Origin: Chitinophagaceae bacterium
Lineage (GTDB): Bacteria; Bacteroidota; Bacteroidia; Chitinophagales; Chitinophagaceae
Reading direction: 5' to 3'
DNA: 64,000 bases
Assembly: GCA_016699815.1 (NCBI GenBank)
Contig: CP065012.1
Location: forward strand, 2,829,001 to 2,893,000
Within the stretch, counting starts at the first letter, position 1. The number at the start of each line of letters is the position of its first letter. Made by a program: the position numbers and the translations under genes. Positions 18,554-30,820 of the stretch are shown here, one piece after another. The notes beneath the pieces were generated by a model, which searched no databases, was not told where the DNA came from, and worked only from the letters and a program-made list of their open reading frames with translations.

Positions 18554-18657
18554 AAAAAACAAATAAGAAGTTGAAAATACTAAAATCTATTTGATTGAAA
18601 CGGATAGCAGAAAAAATAAAAAAGCACAGCGGTATAAATTTCAGCAGAAAACCCGGT

Positions 18658-20319
18658 TCAGGGTTTCTTTTTTACTTCTTTTGCCCAGGTATCTTTTAAG
18701 GTTGTGGTACGGTTAAAAACTAATTTTTCCGTGGTAGCATCTTTGTCAACACAAAAATATCCTTTTCTCAAAAACTGGAAACGGTCCTGAGGTAAAGCAT
18801 TTTTTAAAGAAGGCTCAATAAATGCCTGTACTACTTTTAATGAATCCGGATTTATATAATCTTTAAAATCACCTTCTTCAGAAGAAGGGTCTTCTACTTT
18901 AAACAGTCGGTCGTACAGCCTTACTTCTGCCTGCAGTGCATGCGCCGCACTTACCCAATGAATAGTGCCTTTTACCTGCAATCCACTGCTATCGCTGCCG
19001 CTTTTGCTTTCGGGAAAATAGGTGCAATTGAGTTGTGTAATATTTCCGTTGGCATCTTTTTCAAAGCTGTTGCATTTAACTATGTATGCGCTTTTTAACC
19101 GTACCATTGCCCCGGGCGCCAGGCGAAACCATTTTTTTGCAGGCAGTTCCATAAAATCTTCCTGCTCTACCCACAGTTCTCTGCTAAAGGGTACACTGCG
19201 GCTACCTGCTGTTTCTTCGGGACCGTTTTCACTTAAAAATTCTTCGGTTTTACCATCTTTATAATTTGTTATTACCAGTTTTAAAGGTTCTAAAACAGCC
19301 ATAGCTCTTTTTGCAGAAACATTCAGGTGCTCCCGAAGGTAAAATTCCAAAAGCCCGATATCTACCATATTTTCTCTTTTGGCAATGCCAATGGCTTCAC
19401 AAAAATTACGGATGCTTTCCGGCGTAAAACCCCTGCGGCGCATACCGCTGATTGTGGGCATCCGTGGGTCGTCCCAACCGTTTACATGGCCTTCGTTTAC
19501 CAGTTGCAAAAGTTTTCTTTTGCTCATTACGGTATAGGTGAGGTTTCGCCTTGCAAATTCGTATTGATGAGATGGGAAAATTTCCAGCTTTTCAATCAGC
19601 CAGTCGTAAAGCTCACGGTGAGGCACAAATTCCAGTGTGCAAATGGAGTGGGTAATATTTTCTATTGAATCGCTTTGCCCATGTGCAAAATCGTACATGG
19701 GGTAAATACACCACTTATCCCCGGTGCGGTGGTGATGGGCATGTTTAATGCGGTATAAAATGGGGTCACGCATCAACATGTTCATGTGCTTCATATCTAT
19801 TTTAGCACGAAGTGTTTTTGCTCCATCGGGAAAAACGCCGTTTTTCATTTTTTCAAACAGCATTAAGTTTTCTTCAATGCTGCGGTTGCGAAAAGGACCG
19901 TCAACACCGGGTTCGGTAGGTGTGCCTTTTAGCCTTGCAATTTCTTCCGATGAGGAATCATCTACATAAGCTAAATTTTTGTTGATGAGTTTTATAGCAA
20001 ATGCATACATATTTTCAAAATAATCCGATGCATATAATTCATCTTTCCATTCAAACCCAAGCCATTTGATGTCTGCCTTAATGCTTTCTACATATTCTGT
20101 TTCTTCGGTAACCGGGTTAGTGTCGTCAAATCTAAGGTTGGTATAGCCGGGATATTTTTTGGTTAACCCAAAATTGAGGCAAATGCTGGATGCATGGCCC
20201 ATGTGCAAATACCCGTTGGGTTCTGGCGGAAAGCGGGTTACGATACTTTTGTGTTTTCCGGATGCAAGGTCCGCTTCAATAATTTCTTCTAAAAAATTCA
20301 GGCTTTTTTCTTCGCTCAT
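18658..20319 (-). CDS. glnS: Glutamine-tRNA ligase
   Basis: 553 residues, class I aminoacyl-tRNA synthetase charging tRNA-Gln. The HIGH-type motif is in [19 protein letters not shown] (from about residue 31) and the KMSKS-type motif is [13 protein letters not shown] and the [24 protein letters not shown]-terminal anticodon-binding barrels are as in E. coli GlnRS. A gatC gene (52865) also exists in this window, so the organism probably keeps both direct charging of tRNA-Gln and the amidotransferase, the latter likely used for tRNA-Asn or tRNA-Gln elsewhere. Confidence 0.95.
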   Translation of the reverse strand: MSEEKSLNFLEEIIEADLASGKHKSIVTRFPPEPNGYLHMGHASSICLNFGLTKKYPGYTNLRFDDTNPVTEETEYVESIKADIKWLGFEWKDELYASDYFENMYAFAIKLINKNLAYVDDSSSEEIARLKGTPTEPGVDGPFRNRSIEENLMLFEKMKNGVFPDGAKTLRAKIDMKHMNMLMRDPILYRIKHAHHHRTGDKWCIYPMYDFAHGQSDSIENITHSICTLEFVPHRELYDWLIEKLEIFPSHQYEFARRNLTYTVMSKRKLLQLVNEGHVNGWDDPRMPTISGMRRRGFTPESIRNFCEAIGIAKRENMVDIGLLEFYLREHLNVSAKRAMAVLEPLKLVITNYKDGKTEEFLSENGPEETAGSRSVPFSRELWVEQEDFMELPAKKWFRLAPGAMVRLKSAYIVKCNSFEKDANGNITQLNCTYFPESKSGSDSSGLQVKGTIHWVSAAHALQAEVRLYDRLFKVEDPSSEEGDFKDYINPDSLKVVQAFIEPSLKNALPQDRFQFLRKGYFCVDKDATTEKLVFNRTTTLKDTWAKEVKKKP

Positions 20320-20374
20320 AATATTAAGTGTAACGCAAATTTTATCTGGGGTTTACCGAAAAGGAAAGTGGCTA

Positions 20375-21643
20375 TTAGATTGTCCAGTCTATAACCTGGT
20401 TAATCCATTCCTGCTTAAAAGGAACGCTTACTTTAATATAATTATCGGTATAACCTTCCATCATATTGTTTTTGTTTACCGCTTCAAACAGTGTTTTTCT
20501 TGTTTGGCCAATATGCAGCCGTGTAAATTCCTGCATTTTGGCATAGCTAAGGTTGCGTAAAATTTTGTTGCGAATATTCCTGGTTTGTACCGGTACAATG
20601 GGTTTAATGTTCAGTGCATCGGTATTGTCCCTTTCGGAATAAGTGAAAACATGCAGGTAAGAAATATTCAACTGTTGCAGAAAAGTAACTGTATCATTAA
20701 AATCTTCATCGGTTTCCCCGGGAAAGCCCACTATTACATCTACACCAATACAGGCATGGGGCATGAGTAATTTTATTAATCCCACTTTTTCAGCATACAA
20801 CTCCCGTTTGTACCTGCGGCGCATATCGCCTAAAATTTTATTGCTGCCGCTTTGCAACGGGATATGAAAATGCGGCATAAATTTATTGCTGTTGGCTACA
20901 AATTCGATCAATTCGTTGCTCAATAAATTGGGTTCAATTGAGGAAATACGAAACCGCTCAATGCCATTTGCCCTGTCTAAATTTTTAACGAGTTCAAAGA
21001 AATTTTCATCTCTTTTTTTACCGCCGGTAAAGCCTTTGCCAAAATCACCTAGGTTGATACCGGTGAGCACTATTTCTTTGGCGCCGGATTGAGCAAGCAT
21101 AGTTACATCATCCAATACATTTTGGATACTGTTGCTCCTGCTTTTGCCTCTTGCCATAGGTATGGTACAAAAGCTGCAGTTGTAATCGCATCCATCCTGC
21201 ACTTTTAAAAAAATCCTTGTACGTTCATCTATGGAATGGGAGGCCGTAAATACATTTACATCATCTATATCGCAACTGCAAATTTTTGCCGCATCATTCT
21301 TGGTTAATTCTTTTAAATGGCTGGCAATATTAAATTTTTCTGCTGCGCCCAATACCAGGTTTACTCCGGGAATGGAGGCAATTTCCCTGGGTTTTAACTG
21401 GGCATAGCAGCCGGTTACTACTACTAATGCTTCAGGTGCATTCCGGTTGATGCGCCTCACCAACTGCCGGCATTCTTTATCGGCATTTTCTGTAACGGAG
21501 CAGGTGTTGATTACATATACATCGGCATTTTCATCAAATTCTTTTTTAATAAAGCCGTCGTTTTCCAGCATACGGCCTATTGCCGTAGTTTCACTAAAGT
21601 TGAGCTTGCAGCCAAGCGTATGTAATGCTACCGTTTTTTTCAC
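20375..21643 (-). CDS. mtaB: tRNA t6A37 methylthiotransferase
   Basis: Radical-SAM enzyme that converts t6A to ms2t6A at position 37 of ANN-decoding tRNAs. The N-terminal UPF0004 domain begins KKTVALHTLGCKLNFSE (first cluster Cys), with NTCSVTENAD and VVTGCYAQ supplying the others. The radical SAM cluster is CDYNCSFC, followed by the TIM-barrel and a C-terminal TRAM-like tail. About 423 residues. The start is taken as GTG 21643, giving the usual short lead before HTLGCK; the TTG at 21652 lies within the predicted -7 box TACCTTTG (21650-21657) and is unlikely. Confidence 0.93.
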   Translation of the reverse strand: MKKTVALHTLGCKLNFSETTAIGRMLENDGFIKKEFDENADVYVINTCSVTENADKECRQLVRRINRNAPEALVVVTGCYAQLKPREIASIPGVNLVLGAAEKFNIASHLKELTKNDAAKICSCDIDDVNVFTASHSIDERTRIFLKVQDGCDYNCSFCTIPMARGKSRSNSIQNVLDDVTMLAQSGAKEIVLTGINLGDFGKGFTGGKKRDENFFELVKNLDRANGIERFRISSIEPNLLSNELIEFVANSNKFMPHFHIPLQSGSNKILGDMRRRYKRELYAEKVGLIKLLMPHACIGVDVIVGFPGETDEDFNDTVTFLQQLNISYLHVFTYSERDNTDALNIKPIVPVQTRNIRNKILRNLSYAKMQEFTRLHIGQTRKTLFEAVNKNNMMEGYTDNYIKVSVPFKQEWINQVIDWTI

Positions 21644-21649
21644 CGAGTG

Positions 21650-21657
21650 CAAAGGTA
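21650..21657 (-). promoter_or_regulatory. -7 promoter element of mtaB
   Basis: TACCTTTG on the minus strand, an exact TAnnTTTG, followed by CACTC and then the GTG start 6 bases after the box. The mRNA would have almost no leader. Confidence 0.55.
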
Positions 21658-21689
21658 CTGATTTTGCCCAAAAAAACCGGTAAAGCCTA

Positions 21690-23285
21690 TTACAGCCTCA
21701 TCTTCTTATAAGCATTGATAAGCCCGTTGGTACTGGAATCATGGGTGGTAATTTCCTGCTCATTTTCCAGTTCGGGTAAAATATTCATGGCTAATTTTTT
21801 GCCCAGTTCTACGCCCCATTGATCAAAGCTGTAAATATTCCAAATAACACCCTGAACAAAAATTTTATGTTCGTACAAGGCAATCATCTGGCCTAAAGTA
21901 TATGGGGTAATTTTTTTAATGAGGAATGAATTGGTTGGTCTGTTGCCGGTAAATACCCGGTATGGGTTTTCGTGTTCCTTACCATTCATTAAGGCTTCGG
22001 TTTGAGCAAAAAAATTGCTGAGTAATTTTGTGTGGTGGTCGCCAACAGGGTTGTGGGATTGTGCAGGCGCTATAAAATCGCAAGGGATAAAAGCGGTGCC
22101 CTGGTGAATGAGTTGATAAAAAGCATGCTGGCCATTGGTGCCCGGCTCGCCCCAAATTACCGGCCCTGAATTATAAGGGATTGGGTTGCCGTTCCTATCT
22201 ACATATTTTCCGTTACTTTCCATATTGCCCTGTTGAAAATATGCTGCAAACCTGTGTAAATACTCGTCGTAAGGCAATATAGCTTCTGTTTCGGCGCCAA
22301 AAAAATTGCGGTACCAAATGCCTGATAAAGCCATTATTACCGGTATGTTGTTTTTAAAGGGGGTTTCTTTAAAATGTACATCTGTGGCATAAGCACCTTT
22401 TAATAATTGCTCAAAATTTTCGTATCCAATTGTAGCGGCTATGGATAGGCCGATGGCGCTCCATAAACTGTACCTTCCGCCCACCCAGTCCCAAAATACA
22501 AACATATTGCTGGCATCTATCCCAAATTTTTCCACCTCATCTTTATTGGTACTTAGCGCCACAAAATGTTTTTTGATGCTCGCTTCGGTTCCGCCATTTT
22601 GCAAAAACCAATTTCTTGCCGTATGGGCATTGGTCATGGTTTCCTGCGTAGTAAAAGTTTTGCTGGCAATAAGAAAAATGGTTTCATCTGCACTTACATT
22701 TTTAAGTGTTTCAACAATATGGGTGCCATCAATATTGCTAACAAAATAAGGTTGTATGCCTTTGTGCCAATAGGGTTTTAATGCTTCGGTAACCATTACG
22801 GGGCCTAAATCGCTGCCGCCAATTCCTATGTTAACAATATATTTAATTTTTTTACCGGTAAAGCCAAGCCATGTACCGTTATGGATATTTTGTACAAAAG
22901 ATTTCATATGCTCCAGCCCGGCCTTAATTTCAGGCATTACATCCTGGCCGTTCGTTTTAACGGGATGCCCGCTAAAATTTCGTAATGCCGTATGTAAAAC
23001 CGCCCTGTTTTCTGTTGCATTAATAGTTTCACCAGCAAACATGGCATCTATGGCCTCCACAAGGTTACATTCATTTGCAAGCTGGAGCAGTAGCTCAAGT
23101 GTATTATCGGTAAATATATTTTTAGAATAATCAAAAAGTATGTCTTCAAATTGCAGGGAATAATTGCAAAACCTTTTTTCATCATTAAAAAAAAGGTCTT
23201 TCATTTTTATTTGGTCAAACAAGTTAAAATGGCTTTCAAGCGCCGCCCAGGCATTGGTAGTAGTGGGATTTACAGATGGAAACAT
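21690..23285 (-). CDS. pgi: Glucose-6-phosphate isomerase
   Basis: 531 residues; interconverts glucose-6-phosphate and fructose-6-phosphate in glycolysis. Family signatures: [19 protein letters not shown] (substrate binding), [35 protein letters not shown], and a C-terminal [19 protein letters not shown] with the conserved Gln/Lys region. Slightly shorter than the E. coli enzyme but complete. Transcribed away from the alpha/beta hydrolase gene, with a 75-base divergent gap. Confidence 0.95.
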   Translation of the reverse strand: MFPSVNPTTTNAWAALESHFNLFDQIKMKDLFFNDEKRFCNYSLQFEDILFDYSKNIFTDNTLELLLQLANECNLVEAIDAMFAGETINATENRAVLHTALRNFSGHPVKTNGQDVMPEIKAGLEHMKSFVQNIHNGTWLGFTGKKIKYIVNIGIGGSDLGPVMVTEALKPYWHKGIQPYFVSNIDGTHIVETLKNVSADETIFLIASKTFTTQETMTNAHTARNWFLQNGGTEASIKKHFVALSTNKDEVEKFGIDASNMFVFWDWVGGRYSLWSAIGLSIAATIGYENFEQLLKGAYATDVHFKETPFKNNIPVIMALSGIWYRNFFGAETEAILPYDEYLHRFAAYFQQGNMESNGKYVDRNGNPIPYNSGPVIWGEPGTNGQHAFYQLIHQGTAFIPCDFIAPAQSHNPVGDHHTKLLSNFFAQTEALMNGKEHENPYRVFTGNRPTNSFLIKKITPYTLGQMIALYEHKIFVQGVIWNIYSFDQWGVELGKKLAMNILPELENEQEITTHDSSTNGLINAYKKMRL

Positions 23286-23348
23286 TGTTTTTTTTTGCTA
23301 AGGTAATTATTACATGAGGATACACAAAAGCCCGGTTGCATTTTATTG

Positions 23349-23356
23349 TAATTTTG
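23349..23356 (+). promoter_or_regulatory. -7 promoter element of the alpha/beta hydrolase gene
   Basis: TAATTTTG, an exact TAnnTTTG, ends exactly 4 bases before ATG 23361. Transcription would start at or next to the A of the start codon, implying a leaderless mRNA. Confidence 0.5.
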
Positions 23357-23360
23357 TAAT

Positions 23361-24017
23361 ATGAAGCTGTATGTAATAAGCGGACTTGCCGCAGATAAAC
23401 GGGTTTTTAAACACCTCCGGTTTCCCGAAGCTGTAGAGCCGGTTTTCCTGGATTGGATAGCGCCACAAAACAACGAAACTCTTTCATCTTATGCAGCAAG
23501 GCTGGCTCAAAAAATGGATACAAAAAGCCCGTTTGCTTTGCTGGGCTTATCTATGGGCGGGATGGTAGCGGTGGAAATTTCTAAAGTGCAGCAGCCGGTT
23601 TTAACCATATTAGTATCAAGTATTCCTTTATCGAACCAGCTACCCGGGTTTTATAAACTTGCAGGTAAACTCTATTTATATAAATTGGTTCCGGTAAGCC
23701 TCATTAAAAAAGCATCAATGCTTAAAAGGTATTTTGCTGCCGAAAGCGCCGAAGACAAGCAAACCTTACGCAACGTTGTAATAGAAAGCGATGCCGGTTT
23801 TATTCACTGGGCAATGGGAGCAATTTTAAAATGGGAAAATGAAATATTACCCAAACCCTACTTTCATATACATGGCAGCAGCGATGAAATTTTACCCATT
23901 AAATATACACATCCAACCCATATTATACCTAATGGAAAACATTTAATGGTAATGACAAAGGCCGGGGAGTTAAACCTTTTACTAAATGAAATTTTAGCAG
24001 AAAAAAAAGCTTTCTAA
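23361..24017 (+). CDS. Alpha/beta hydrolase
   Basis: 218 residues, cytosolic serine hydrolase of unknown substrate. The nucleophile elbow GLSMGGM puts Ser64 in the catalytic site; the acid is likely the Asp of HGSSDEILP (about residue 175) and the base the His of PNGKHLMV (about residue 195). No lid insertion, and shorter than typical lipases, so a small-ester or thioester hydrolase is plausible. The start follows directly on the -7 box. Converges with the asparaginase gene, 11 bases between the stops. Confidence 0.75.
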   Translation: MKLYVISGLAADKRVFKHLRFPEAVEPVFLDWIAPQNNETLSSYAARLAQKMDTKSPFALLGLSMGGMVAVEISKVQQPVLTILVSSIPLSNQLPGFYKLAGKLYLYKLVPVSLIKKASMLKRYFAAESAEDKQTLRNVVIESDAGFIHWAMGAILKWENEILPKPYFHIHGSSDEILPIKYTHPTHIIPNGKHLMVMTKAGELNLLLNEILAEKKAF

Positions 24018-24028
24018 AAAAATTAATG

Positions 24029-25039
24029 TTAAATTAAATGCCTTGCTGGAACAATCCTGTTTTCTGTTACAGACTTTACAGAAAAAACAAATCCTTTTTG
24101 AATAGCATAAGCGCCGTACTGGCCTTTTTTATTTAAGGCCAAAAAACCTACCTGTATTTCTTTGGCTTTTTGGGGATCTCGTTTTACTATGCGTTCAACT
24201 GCTTTTTTGCAGGCAGCTGCCGGGCTGTACCCTCGCCGCATATATTCTACAACGGTATGTGTACCGCAGGTACGAATTAATTCTTCACCTACGCCACTGC
24301 TTGTAGCTGCTCCCACTTCGTTATCTACAAAAAGGCCTGCGCCAATAATCGGCGAATCGCCAACCCTGCCATGTATTTTATAAGCCATACCACTTGTAGT
24401 AACCGCTCCCGATAAATTTGAAGAATTATCCAGCGCAATAAGTCCCATGGTATCATGGTTGGGGCTGCCATCCTCAAAAAAGGCAGGAGCAAATGGGCCA
24501 TGGTTGTTGCCGGGTTTACTATTTTCAATATTAATCACTGGTTTATATTCGCTTTTCTTAAGCCATTCTGTATAGGCTTTTTGCGCATCTTCCGATAATT
24601 GCTTTGGCTCAAGTGTAAAGCCATTTTCTAAAGCAAATTGCTGTGCGCCAGCGCCAACCAACAGTACATGTGGCGTATTTTCCATCACTTTACGGGCTAC
24701 AGAAACCGGGTGTTTAATGCGTTCCAAGCCTGCTACTGCACCACAATTTGCTTTTTCATCCATAATACAACTGTCCAGGGTTACAATACCATCCCTGTCG
24801 GGGTAGCCGCCCAATCCTACACAACAATTAATTTGGTTTTCAATAAATATGGCTCCTGCTTCCACGGCGTCAAGTGATTTTCCGTTTTTTGCCAAAATTT
24901 CCCATGCAGCTGCATTTACCGGCATTCCACTATCCCAGGTAGCTACCACAATAGGTTTAATTGCCGAAAAAAGTGGTTTTTGAAAAGATAATAAGGGAGC
25001 AGATAAAGCGCTGAGTGTTAAGAATTTTCGGCGGTTCAT
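24029..25039 (-). CDS. Glycosylasparaginase (N4-(beta-N-acetylglucosaminyl)-L-asparaginase), Ntn hydrolase
   Basis: 336 residues. Cleaves the GlcNAc-Asn bond of N-linked glycopeptides. Self-cleavage would occur before Thr197 in SPNHDTMGLIALD, the classical HDT-(M)G site that makes the new N-terminal nucleophile. Further family blocks: SLDAVEAGA near the N-terminus, GGYPDRDGIVTLDSCIMD, GRVGDSPIIGAGLFVDN and AATSSGVGEEL (substrate binding). The N-terminal MNRRKFLTLSALSAP is a Tat-like or ordinary signal peptide, placing it in the periplasm; Flavobacterium glycosylasparaginase is a known precedent. No other glycan genes adjoin it. Confidence 0.88.
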   Translation of the reverse strand: MNRRKFLTLSALSAPLLSFQKPLFSAIKPIVVATWDSGMPVNAAAWEILAKNGKSLDAVEAGAIFIENQINCCVGLGGYPDRDGIVTLDSCIMDEKANCGAVAGLERIKHPVSVARKVMENTPHVLLVGAGAQQFALENGFTLEPKQLSEDAQKAYTEWLKKSEYKPVINIENSKPGNNHGPFAPAFFEDGSPNHDTMGLIALDNSSNLSGAVTTSGMAYKIHGRVGDSPIIGAGLFVDNEVGAATSSGVGEELIRTCGTHTVVEYMRRGYSPAAACKKAVERIVKRDPQKAKEIQVGFLALNKKGQYGAYAIQKGFVFSVKSVTENRIVPARHLI

Positions 25040-25236
25040 AAATAATGGTTTTGAATGATGTTGAAAAAATCCTACTCAAAGTTTAAAAAAAAGATCCAAT
25101 TGGGAACTAAATTTTGAAAATTTTAAGCTGATAATCTTAACTTTATAATTAATGTGAGGATTCATTGAGGTTGCTGGCACAAATATTGTAATTCATTAAA
25201 ACGATTTCATAATTTTTAAAAAAATTCAGATAGCAA

Positions 25237-25869
25237 ATGAAAAAACTGATGTTACTGCTGGTTACAGCATTTATAGTGGCTGGCACACAGGCACAAACCA
25301 AAGAAGAAATTGAAAAACGTAAAGCTGCCAAAGAAGAGCAGGCAAAACTTACCAGCGACCAGGCAGCTATAGATAAAGAACAGGCTGTGCTGGCAGAACA
25401 GGCAAGGCAGGAGAAAATTAAAATGTTCAAAGATTCTGTAATGGCAGAAACCAGGGCGCAATGGGTAAAAGACAGTTTACGCTCCATACAGGACAGTTCC
25501 AATAAAGTACAGACAGAAAACGACAGGCTTAGTACAGAAAAATACCTTGCCGTAGATAAAAGCCGAAACGATGTGTACACGGCAGCCGGCCTTTCCGATT
25601 ATGAAATGCAAAAAGTGAAAGTTATCAATTCCCAGTACTATGCCCGTGCAAAAGCTATTAATGCAGATGAATCAATTGCTGGTGATATTAAAAGCAAGCG
25701 TCTTGCTGCTTTAAATAAAGAAAGGCTTAAAAAAATTAAAGCTACTTTAGGTGGCAAAAAAGCAAGCGCTTTGGAAAAAGCAAGAAAAACCACAGCCCAA
25801 AATGCTGAAGATTCCGACAGCCAATGGCTTTATGAAATAGATAGCACAAAGGGCAAAAAGAAATCATAA
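25237..25869 (+). CDS. Exported coiled-coil protein, function unknown
   Basis: 210 residues with a signal peptide (MKKLMLLLVTAFIVAGTQAQ). The mature protein is very rich in Lys, Glu, Ala and Gln and almost wholly helical: residues ~22-110 (EEIEKRKAAKEEQAKL, QDSSNKVQTENDRL) have heptad-like spacing, with a second helical region after residue 120. Probably a periplasmic coiled coil. No recognised family. Single gene closed by a terminator at 25898-25930. Confidence 0.65.
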   Translation: MKKLMLLLVTAFIVAGTQAQTKEEIEKRKAAKEEQAKLTSDQAAIDKEQAVLAEQARQEKIKMFKDSVMAETRAQWVKDSLRSIQDSSNKVQTENDRLSTEKYLAVDKSRNDVYTAAGLSDYEMQKVKVINSQYYARAKAINADESIAGDIKSKRLAALNKERLKKIKATLGGKKASALEKARKTTAQNAEDSDSQWLYEIDSTKGKKKS

Positions 25870-25897
25870 TATAGTATAATAAAAGATTGATTGAGCT

Positions 25898-25930
25898 AAA
25901 TCCCGGCCATAAAGGTTGGGATTTTTCTTT
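25898..25930 (+). terminator. Intrinsic terminator after the coiled-coil protein gene
   Basis: AAATCCCGGCC pairs with GGTTGGGATTT (two G-U pairs, 5-base loop), followed by TTC and a T run. Confidence 0.7.
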
Positions 25931-25971
25931 TTCGAATATAAAGATGTAGTGAAAAATAGCTTAAAATTTAG

Positions 25972-25979
25972 TACCTTTG
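25972..25979 (+). promoter_or_regulatory. -7 promoter element of the ABC-F gene
   Basis: TACCTTTG followed by CGCCC, a textbook Bacteroidota -7 region, 19 bases before ATG 25999. Confidence 0.65.
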
Positions 25980-25992
25980 CGCCCATTTTTAA

Positions 25993-27639
<1,647 letters not shown>

Positions 27640-27705
27640 ATCGGTTTTATTTTTTGGCACAGTTTTTAAACGAATTATCAATAAACCTTTGAAAATAATA
27701 TAATC

Positions 27706-28176
27706 ATGAAATTGAAATTTTTTATTTGTTTTATTGCAATGTTTACAATGCTTTCAATTGCATCTGCCCAAAAAAACATTACCTCGCAGGAATATACTAC
27801 AGCGTTGGGTGTAAAGTTTTATCCTGGTGCCATCTCTGTAAAGCACTTTTTTAAACCTTCTGCTGCCATTGAAGGCCTTGGCTATTTTTGGAACAAAGGT
27901 ATGCGAATAACCGGCCTTTACGAGTTTCATATGGATATTGCCAATGCCGAAGGATTAAAATGGTATGTAGGCCCTGGTGCTCATGTGGGTTTTTACAATA
28001 ATAAATATTATAAGGGTGGCACTTCAGTAGGAGTGGATGGCGTAATTGGCCTGGATTATAAATTTAAAAATGCCCCAATTAATGTTTCTTTGGACTGGCA
28101 ACCTTCTGTAGAGTTTAGCGACTACGACGGTTTTAGCGGCAGTTGGGGTGGGTTGGGCATTAGATATGTTTTTTAA
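27706..28176 (+). CDS. Small outer-membrane beta-barrel-like protein
   Basis: 156 residues with a signal peptide (MKLKFFICFIAMFTMLSIASAQ). The mature part consists of alternating strands rich in Gly and aromatics (ALGVKFYPGAISVKHFF, GLGYFWNKGMRITGLYEF, WYVGPGAHVGFYNN, VDGVIGLDYKF) and ends with a terminal aromatic (GIRYVF), the usual signal for the Bam machinery. About eight strands, OmpA/OmpW-like barrel. Function unknown. The next gene starts at the very next base after the stop codon. Confidence 0.7.
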   Translation: MKLKFFICFIAMFTMLSIASAQKNITSQEYTTALGVKFYPGAISVKHFFKPSAAIEGLGYFWNKGMRITGLYEFHMDIANAEGLKWYVGPGAHVGFYNNKYYKGGTSVGVDGVIGLDYKFKNAPINVSLDWQPSVEFSDYDGFSGSWGGLGIRYVF

Positions 28177-28680
28177 ATGAAAGCAATAATCACATCAGTT
28201 ATTGATTTTTTTTATCCTTTATTTAGGAAAATAATGCCTTTGCAAACTTTTAGGTATGCAGCCTGCGGTGGATCCAATGCATTATTTGGCCTGATTATTT
28301 ACTTTTTTACTTACTGGTATTTTTTTAAAGGCGCAATTGTAGATATTGGTTTTTTTGCCTTTGAACCGCATAGCGCAGCACTTTTTCTTTCTTCAATAAT
28401 TACATTTTTAGCAGGCTTTACGCTAAATCGTTACGTGGTATTCACAACATCTAAGCTTAAAGGCAGAATACAGTTGTTCAGGTATTTCCTTTCCTTTGGC
28501 TCCAACCTGGTTATTAATTATGCATTACTTAAACTAATGGTTGAAAAATTCTTTTGGAACCCCGTTTTCAGCCAGCTTTTTACCATTTGCATCGTAATAA
28601 TATTAAGTTATTTTACCCAGCGTCACTTTACCTTTAAAGTACATAAAGACGGTCATACAGAATTTACCGATTTGCAATAA
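28177..28680 (+). CDS. GtrA family membrane protein
   Basis: 167 residues with four predicted membrane helices (about 27-47, 65-84, 105-122, 130-150). GtrA-like proteins help move undecaprenyl-linked sugars across the inner membrane or serve related lipid-linked glycosylation. Family signs: FRYAACGGSNALFGLIIYF at the start, FTLNRYVVFTT after helix 2 and YFTQRHFTFK at the end. The ATG follows directly on the stop codon of the barrel gene, so translation is probably coupled. No glycosyltransferase is nearby. Confidence 0.85.
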   Translation: MKAIITSVIDFFYPLFRKIMPLQTFRYAACGGSNALFGLIIYFFTYWYFFKGAIVDIGFFAFEPHSAALFLSSIITFLAGFTLNRYVVFTTSKLKGRIQLFRYFLSFGSNLVINYALLKLMVEKFFWNPVFSQLFTICIVIILSYFTQRHFTFKVHKDGHTEFTDLQ

Positions 28681-28727
28681 TCTTAAAGTAGAAATCCATC
28701 TATTTAACTGCATGTATTTCAATTTAC

Positions 28728-28758
28728 TGCCATTTTTGCACTCAAAATTGCATTGGCA
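28728..28758 (+). other. Imperfect inverted repeat in the dnaK leader region
   Basis: TGCCA...TGC and GCA.TTGGCA face each other around a ~10-base centre, about 50 bases before dnaK. It could be an operator or mRNA hairpin. No CIRCE element was seen, and no exact TAnnTTTG box could be placed for dnaK. Confidence 0.25.
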
Positions 28759-28807
28759 TAAAGATTGACAATATTCGGTTATAAACAATTTAAATAAATT
28801 AAGATAT

Positions 28808-30718
28808 ATGGGCAAGATAATTGGAATTGACTTAGGAACCACAAACAGTTGCGTTGCCGTAATGGAAGGTAACGAACCCGTTGTAATTGCCAACGATGAA
28901 GGGCGCCGTACAACGCCTTCAGTAGTTGCTTTTTTAAAAAATGGCGAACGTAAAGTTGGCGATCCGGCCAAAAGGCAGGCTATTACCAACCCGGTAAACA
29001 CTATTATGAGTGTAAAAAGATTTATGGGCCGCCAATTTGATGAAGTAACGGAAGAAAGCTCACACTGGAGTTACAAAATTGCAAAAGGCGACAATAATAC
29101 AGTGCGAATTGATATTGATGGCAGGCTTTATACACCGCAGGAGTTGAGCGCCATGATCCTGCAAAAAATGAAAAAAACCGCCGAAGATTATCTTGGGCAC
29201 GAAGTAAACGAAGCCGTAATAACCGTACCTGCATATTTTAACGATGCACAGCGTCAGGCTACCAAAGAAGCAGGCGAAATTGCCGGGCTTAATGTTCGGC
29301 GTATAGTAAACGAACCTACTGCCGCTGCATTAACCTATGGCCTCGATAAAGGTAAACACGATCAAAAAATTGCTGTATTTGACCTGGGTGGTGGTACTTT
29401 CGATATTTCTGTGCTGGAACTTGGCGATGGCGTGTTTGAAGTAAAATCTACCAATGGCGATACACACTTAGGTGGGGATGATTTTGATAAAGTGATTATG
29501 GATTGGCTTGCCAATGAATTTAAAACCGAAGAAGCCATTGACCTTCGTAAAGACCCAATGGCATTACAGCGTTTAAAAGAAGCTGCTGAAAAGGCAAAAA
29601 TTGAATTGTCTTCTTCTTCAGAAACAGAAATTAACCTGCCGTATATCACTGCCGTTGATGGCGTTCCCAAACACCTGGTAAAAAAATTAACCCGTGCAAA
29701 GTTTGAATCGCAGGCCGATAAATTATTCGACCGTTGTCTTAAGCCATGCGAAGCAGCACTTAAAGATGCCGGGCTAAATGCAGCTCAAATTGATGAAGTA
29801 ATATTGGTGGGTGGTTCTACACGTATCCCAAAAGTTCAGGAGCTTGTAGAAAAATTCTTTGGCAAAAAACCAAATAAAGGTGTAAATCCCGATGAAGTAG
29901 TAGCCGTTGGCGCTGCTATTCAGGGCGCTGTACTTACTGGCGAAGTAAAGGATGTATTGTTGCTCGATGTTACTCCTTTGAGCCTGGGTATTGAAACCAT
30001 GGGCGGTGTAATGACGAGGTTAATTGATTCCAATACAACCATACCCACAAAAAAATCAGAAACCTTTAGCACAGCAAGCGATAACCAGCCCGGTGTTCAA
30101 ATTCATGTGTTGCAGGGTGAAAGACCAATGGCAAACCAAAATAAAAGCCTGGGTACTTTTAACCTCGATGGCATACCGCCGGCTCCACGTGGCTTACCGC
30201 AAATTGAAGTTACTTTTGATATTGATGCTAACGGTATTTTGCATGTAACCGCAAAAGACAAAGGCACAGGCAAAGAACAAAAAATTACCATACAGGGTGG
30301 TAGTGGCCTTAGCAAAGATGAAGTAGAAAAAATGAAATCCGAAGCTAAAGCACACGAAGCAGAAGATAAAGTGGCAAGGGAAAAAGTAGATAAAATTAAC
30401 CAGGCCGATAGTTTAATATTCCAGTCAGAAAAACAATTGAAAGAATATGGCGATAAGATACCAGCCGATAAAAAAGGCGGTATTGAAAGTGCACTTAACA
30501 ATCTTAAAGAAGCGCATAAAGCACAGGATATTGCTGCAATTGATACACATTTAGCAGCATTAAATACTGCATGGACGGCAGCCAGCGAAGATATGTATAA
30601 GGCAACACAAGGCGAACCACAGCCAGGCGCCCAACCCGAAGCGGGACAGGCGCAACCAGATGCTAATACTTCAGGCGGCGAAAATGTAACCGATGCAGAA
30701 TTTGAAGAAGTGAAATAA
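28808..30718 (+). CDS. dnaK: Hsp70 chaperone
   Basis: 636 residues, normal length. ATP-dependent folding chaperone of the cytosol. [18 protein letters not shown] opens the nucleotide-binding domain, with [18 protein letters not shown] and [20 protein letters not shown] further on. The substrate-binding domain begins near residue 385 ([19 protein letters not shown]). The C-terminal lid ends in a Gly/Gln/Pro-rich tail and the usual acidic end ([10 protein letters not shown]). No grpE or dnaJ adjoins it. Closed by a strong terminator at 30743-30769. Confidence 0.97.
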   Translation: MGKIIGIDLGTTNSCVAVMEGNEPVVIANDEGRRTTPSVVAFLKNGERKVGDPAKRQAITNPVNTIMSVKRFMGRQFDEVTEESSHWSYKIAKGDNNTVRIDIDGRLYTPQELSAMILQKMKKTAEDYLGHEVNEAVITVPAYFNDAQRQATKEAGEIAGLNVRRIVNEPTAAALTYGLDKGKHDQKIAVFDLGGGTFDISVLELGDGVFEVKSTNGDTHLGGDDFDKVIMDWLANEFKTEEAIDLRKDPMALQRLKEAAEKAKIELSSSSETEINLPYITAVDGVPKHLVKKLTRAKFESQADKLFDRCLKPCEAALKDAGLNAAQIDEVILVGGSTRIPKVQELVEKFFGKKPNKGVNPDEVVAVGAAIQGAVLTGEVKDVLLLDVTPLSLGIETMGGVMTRLIDSNTTIPTKKSETFSTASDNQPGVQIHVLQGERPMANQNKSLGTFNLDGIPPAPRGLPQIEVTFDIDANGILHVTAKDKGTGKEQKITIQGGSGLSKDEVEKMKSEAKAHEAEDKVAREKVDKINQADSLIFQSEKQLKEYGDKIPADKKGGIESALNNLKEAHKAQDIAAIDTHLAALNTAWTAASEDMYKATQGEPQPGAQPEAGQAQPDANTSGGENVTDAEFEEVK

Positions 30719-30742
30719 GCTTTTAAATATTTTGAAATTAAA

Positions 30743-30769
30743 TGCCCGGGTTACCGGGCAATTTTTTTT
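30743..30769 (+). terminator. Intrinsic terminator of dnaK
   Basis: Perfect stem TGCCCGG / CCGGGCA with GTTA loop, followed by ATTTTTTTT. Confidence 0.9.
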
Positions 30770-30820
30770 GCAAGAAATCTGGTGAAGGATAATTATATTT
30801 TAAAAAATTTAGCTGTTCAA

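Noticed and set aside
28681..28807. CIRCE heat-shock element before dnaK
   Set aside because: The consensus TTAGCACTC-N9-GAGTGCTAA is not present.
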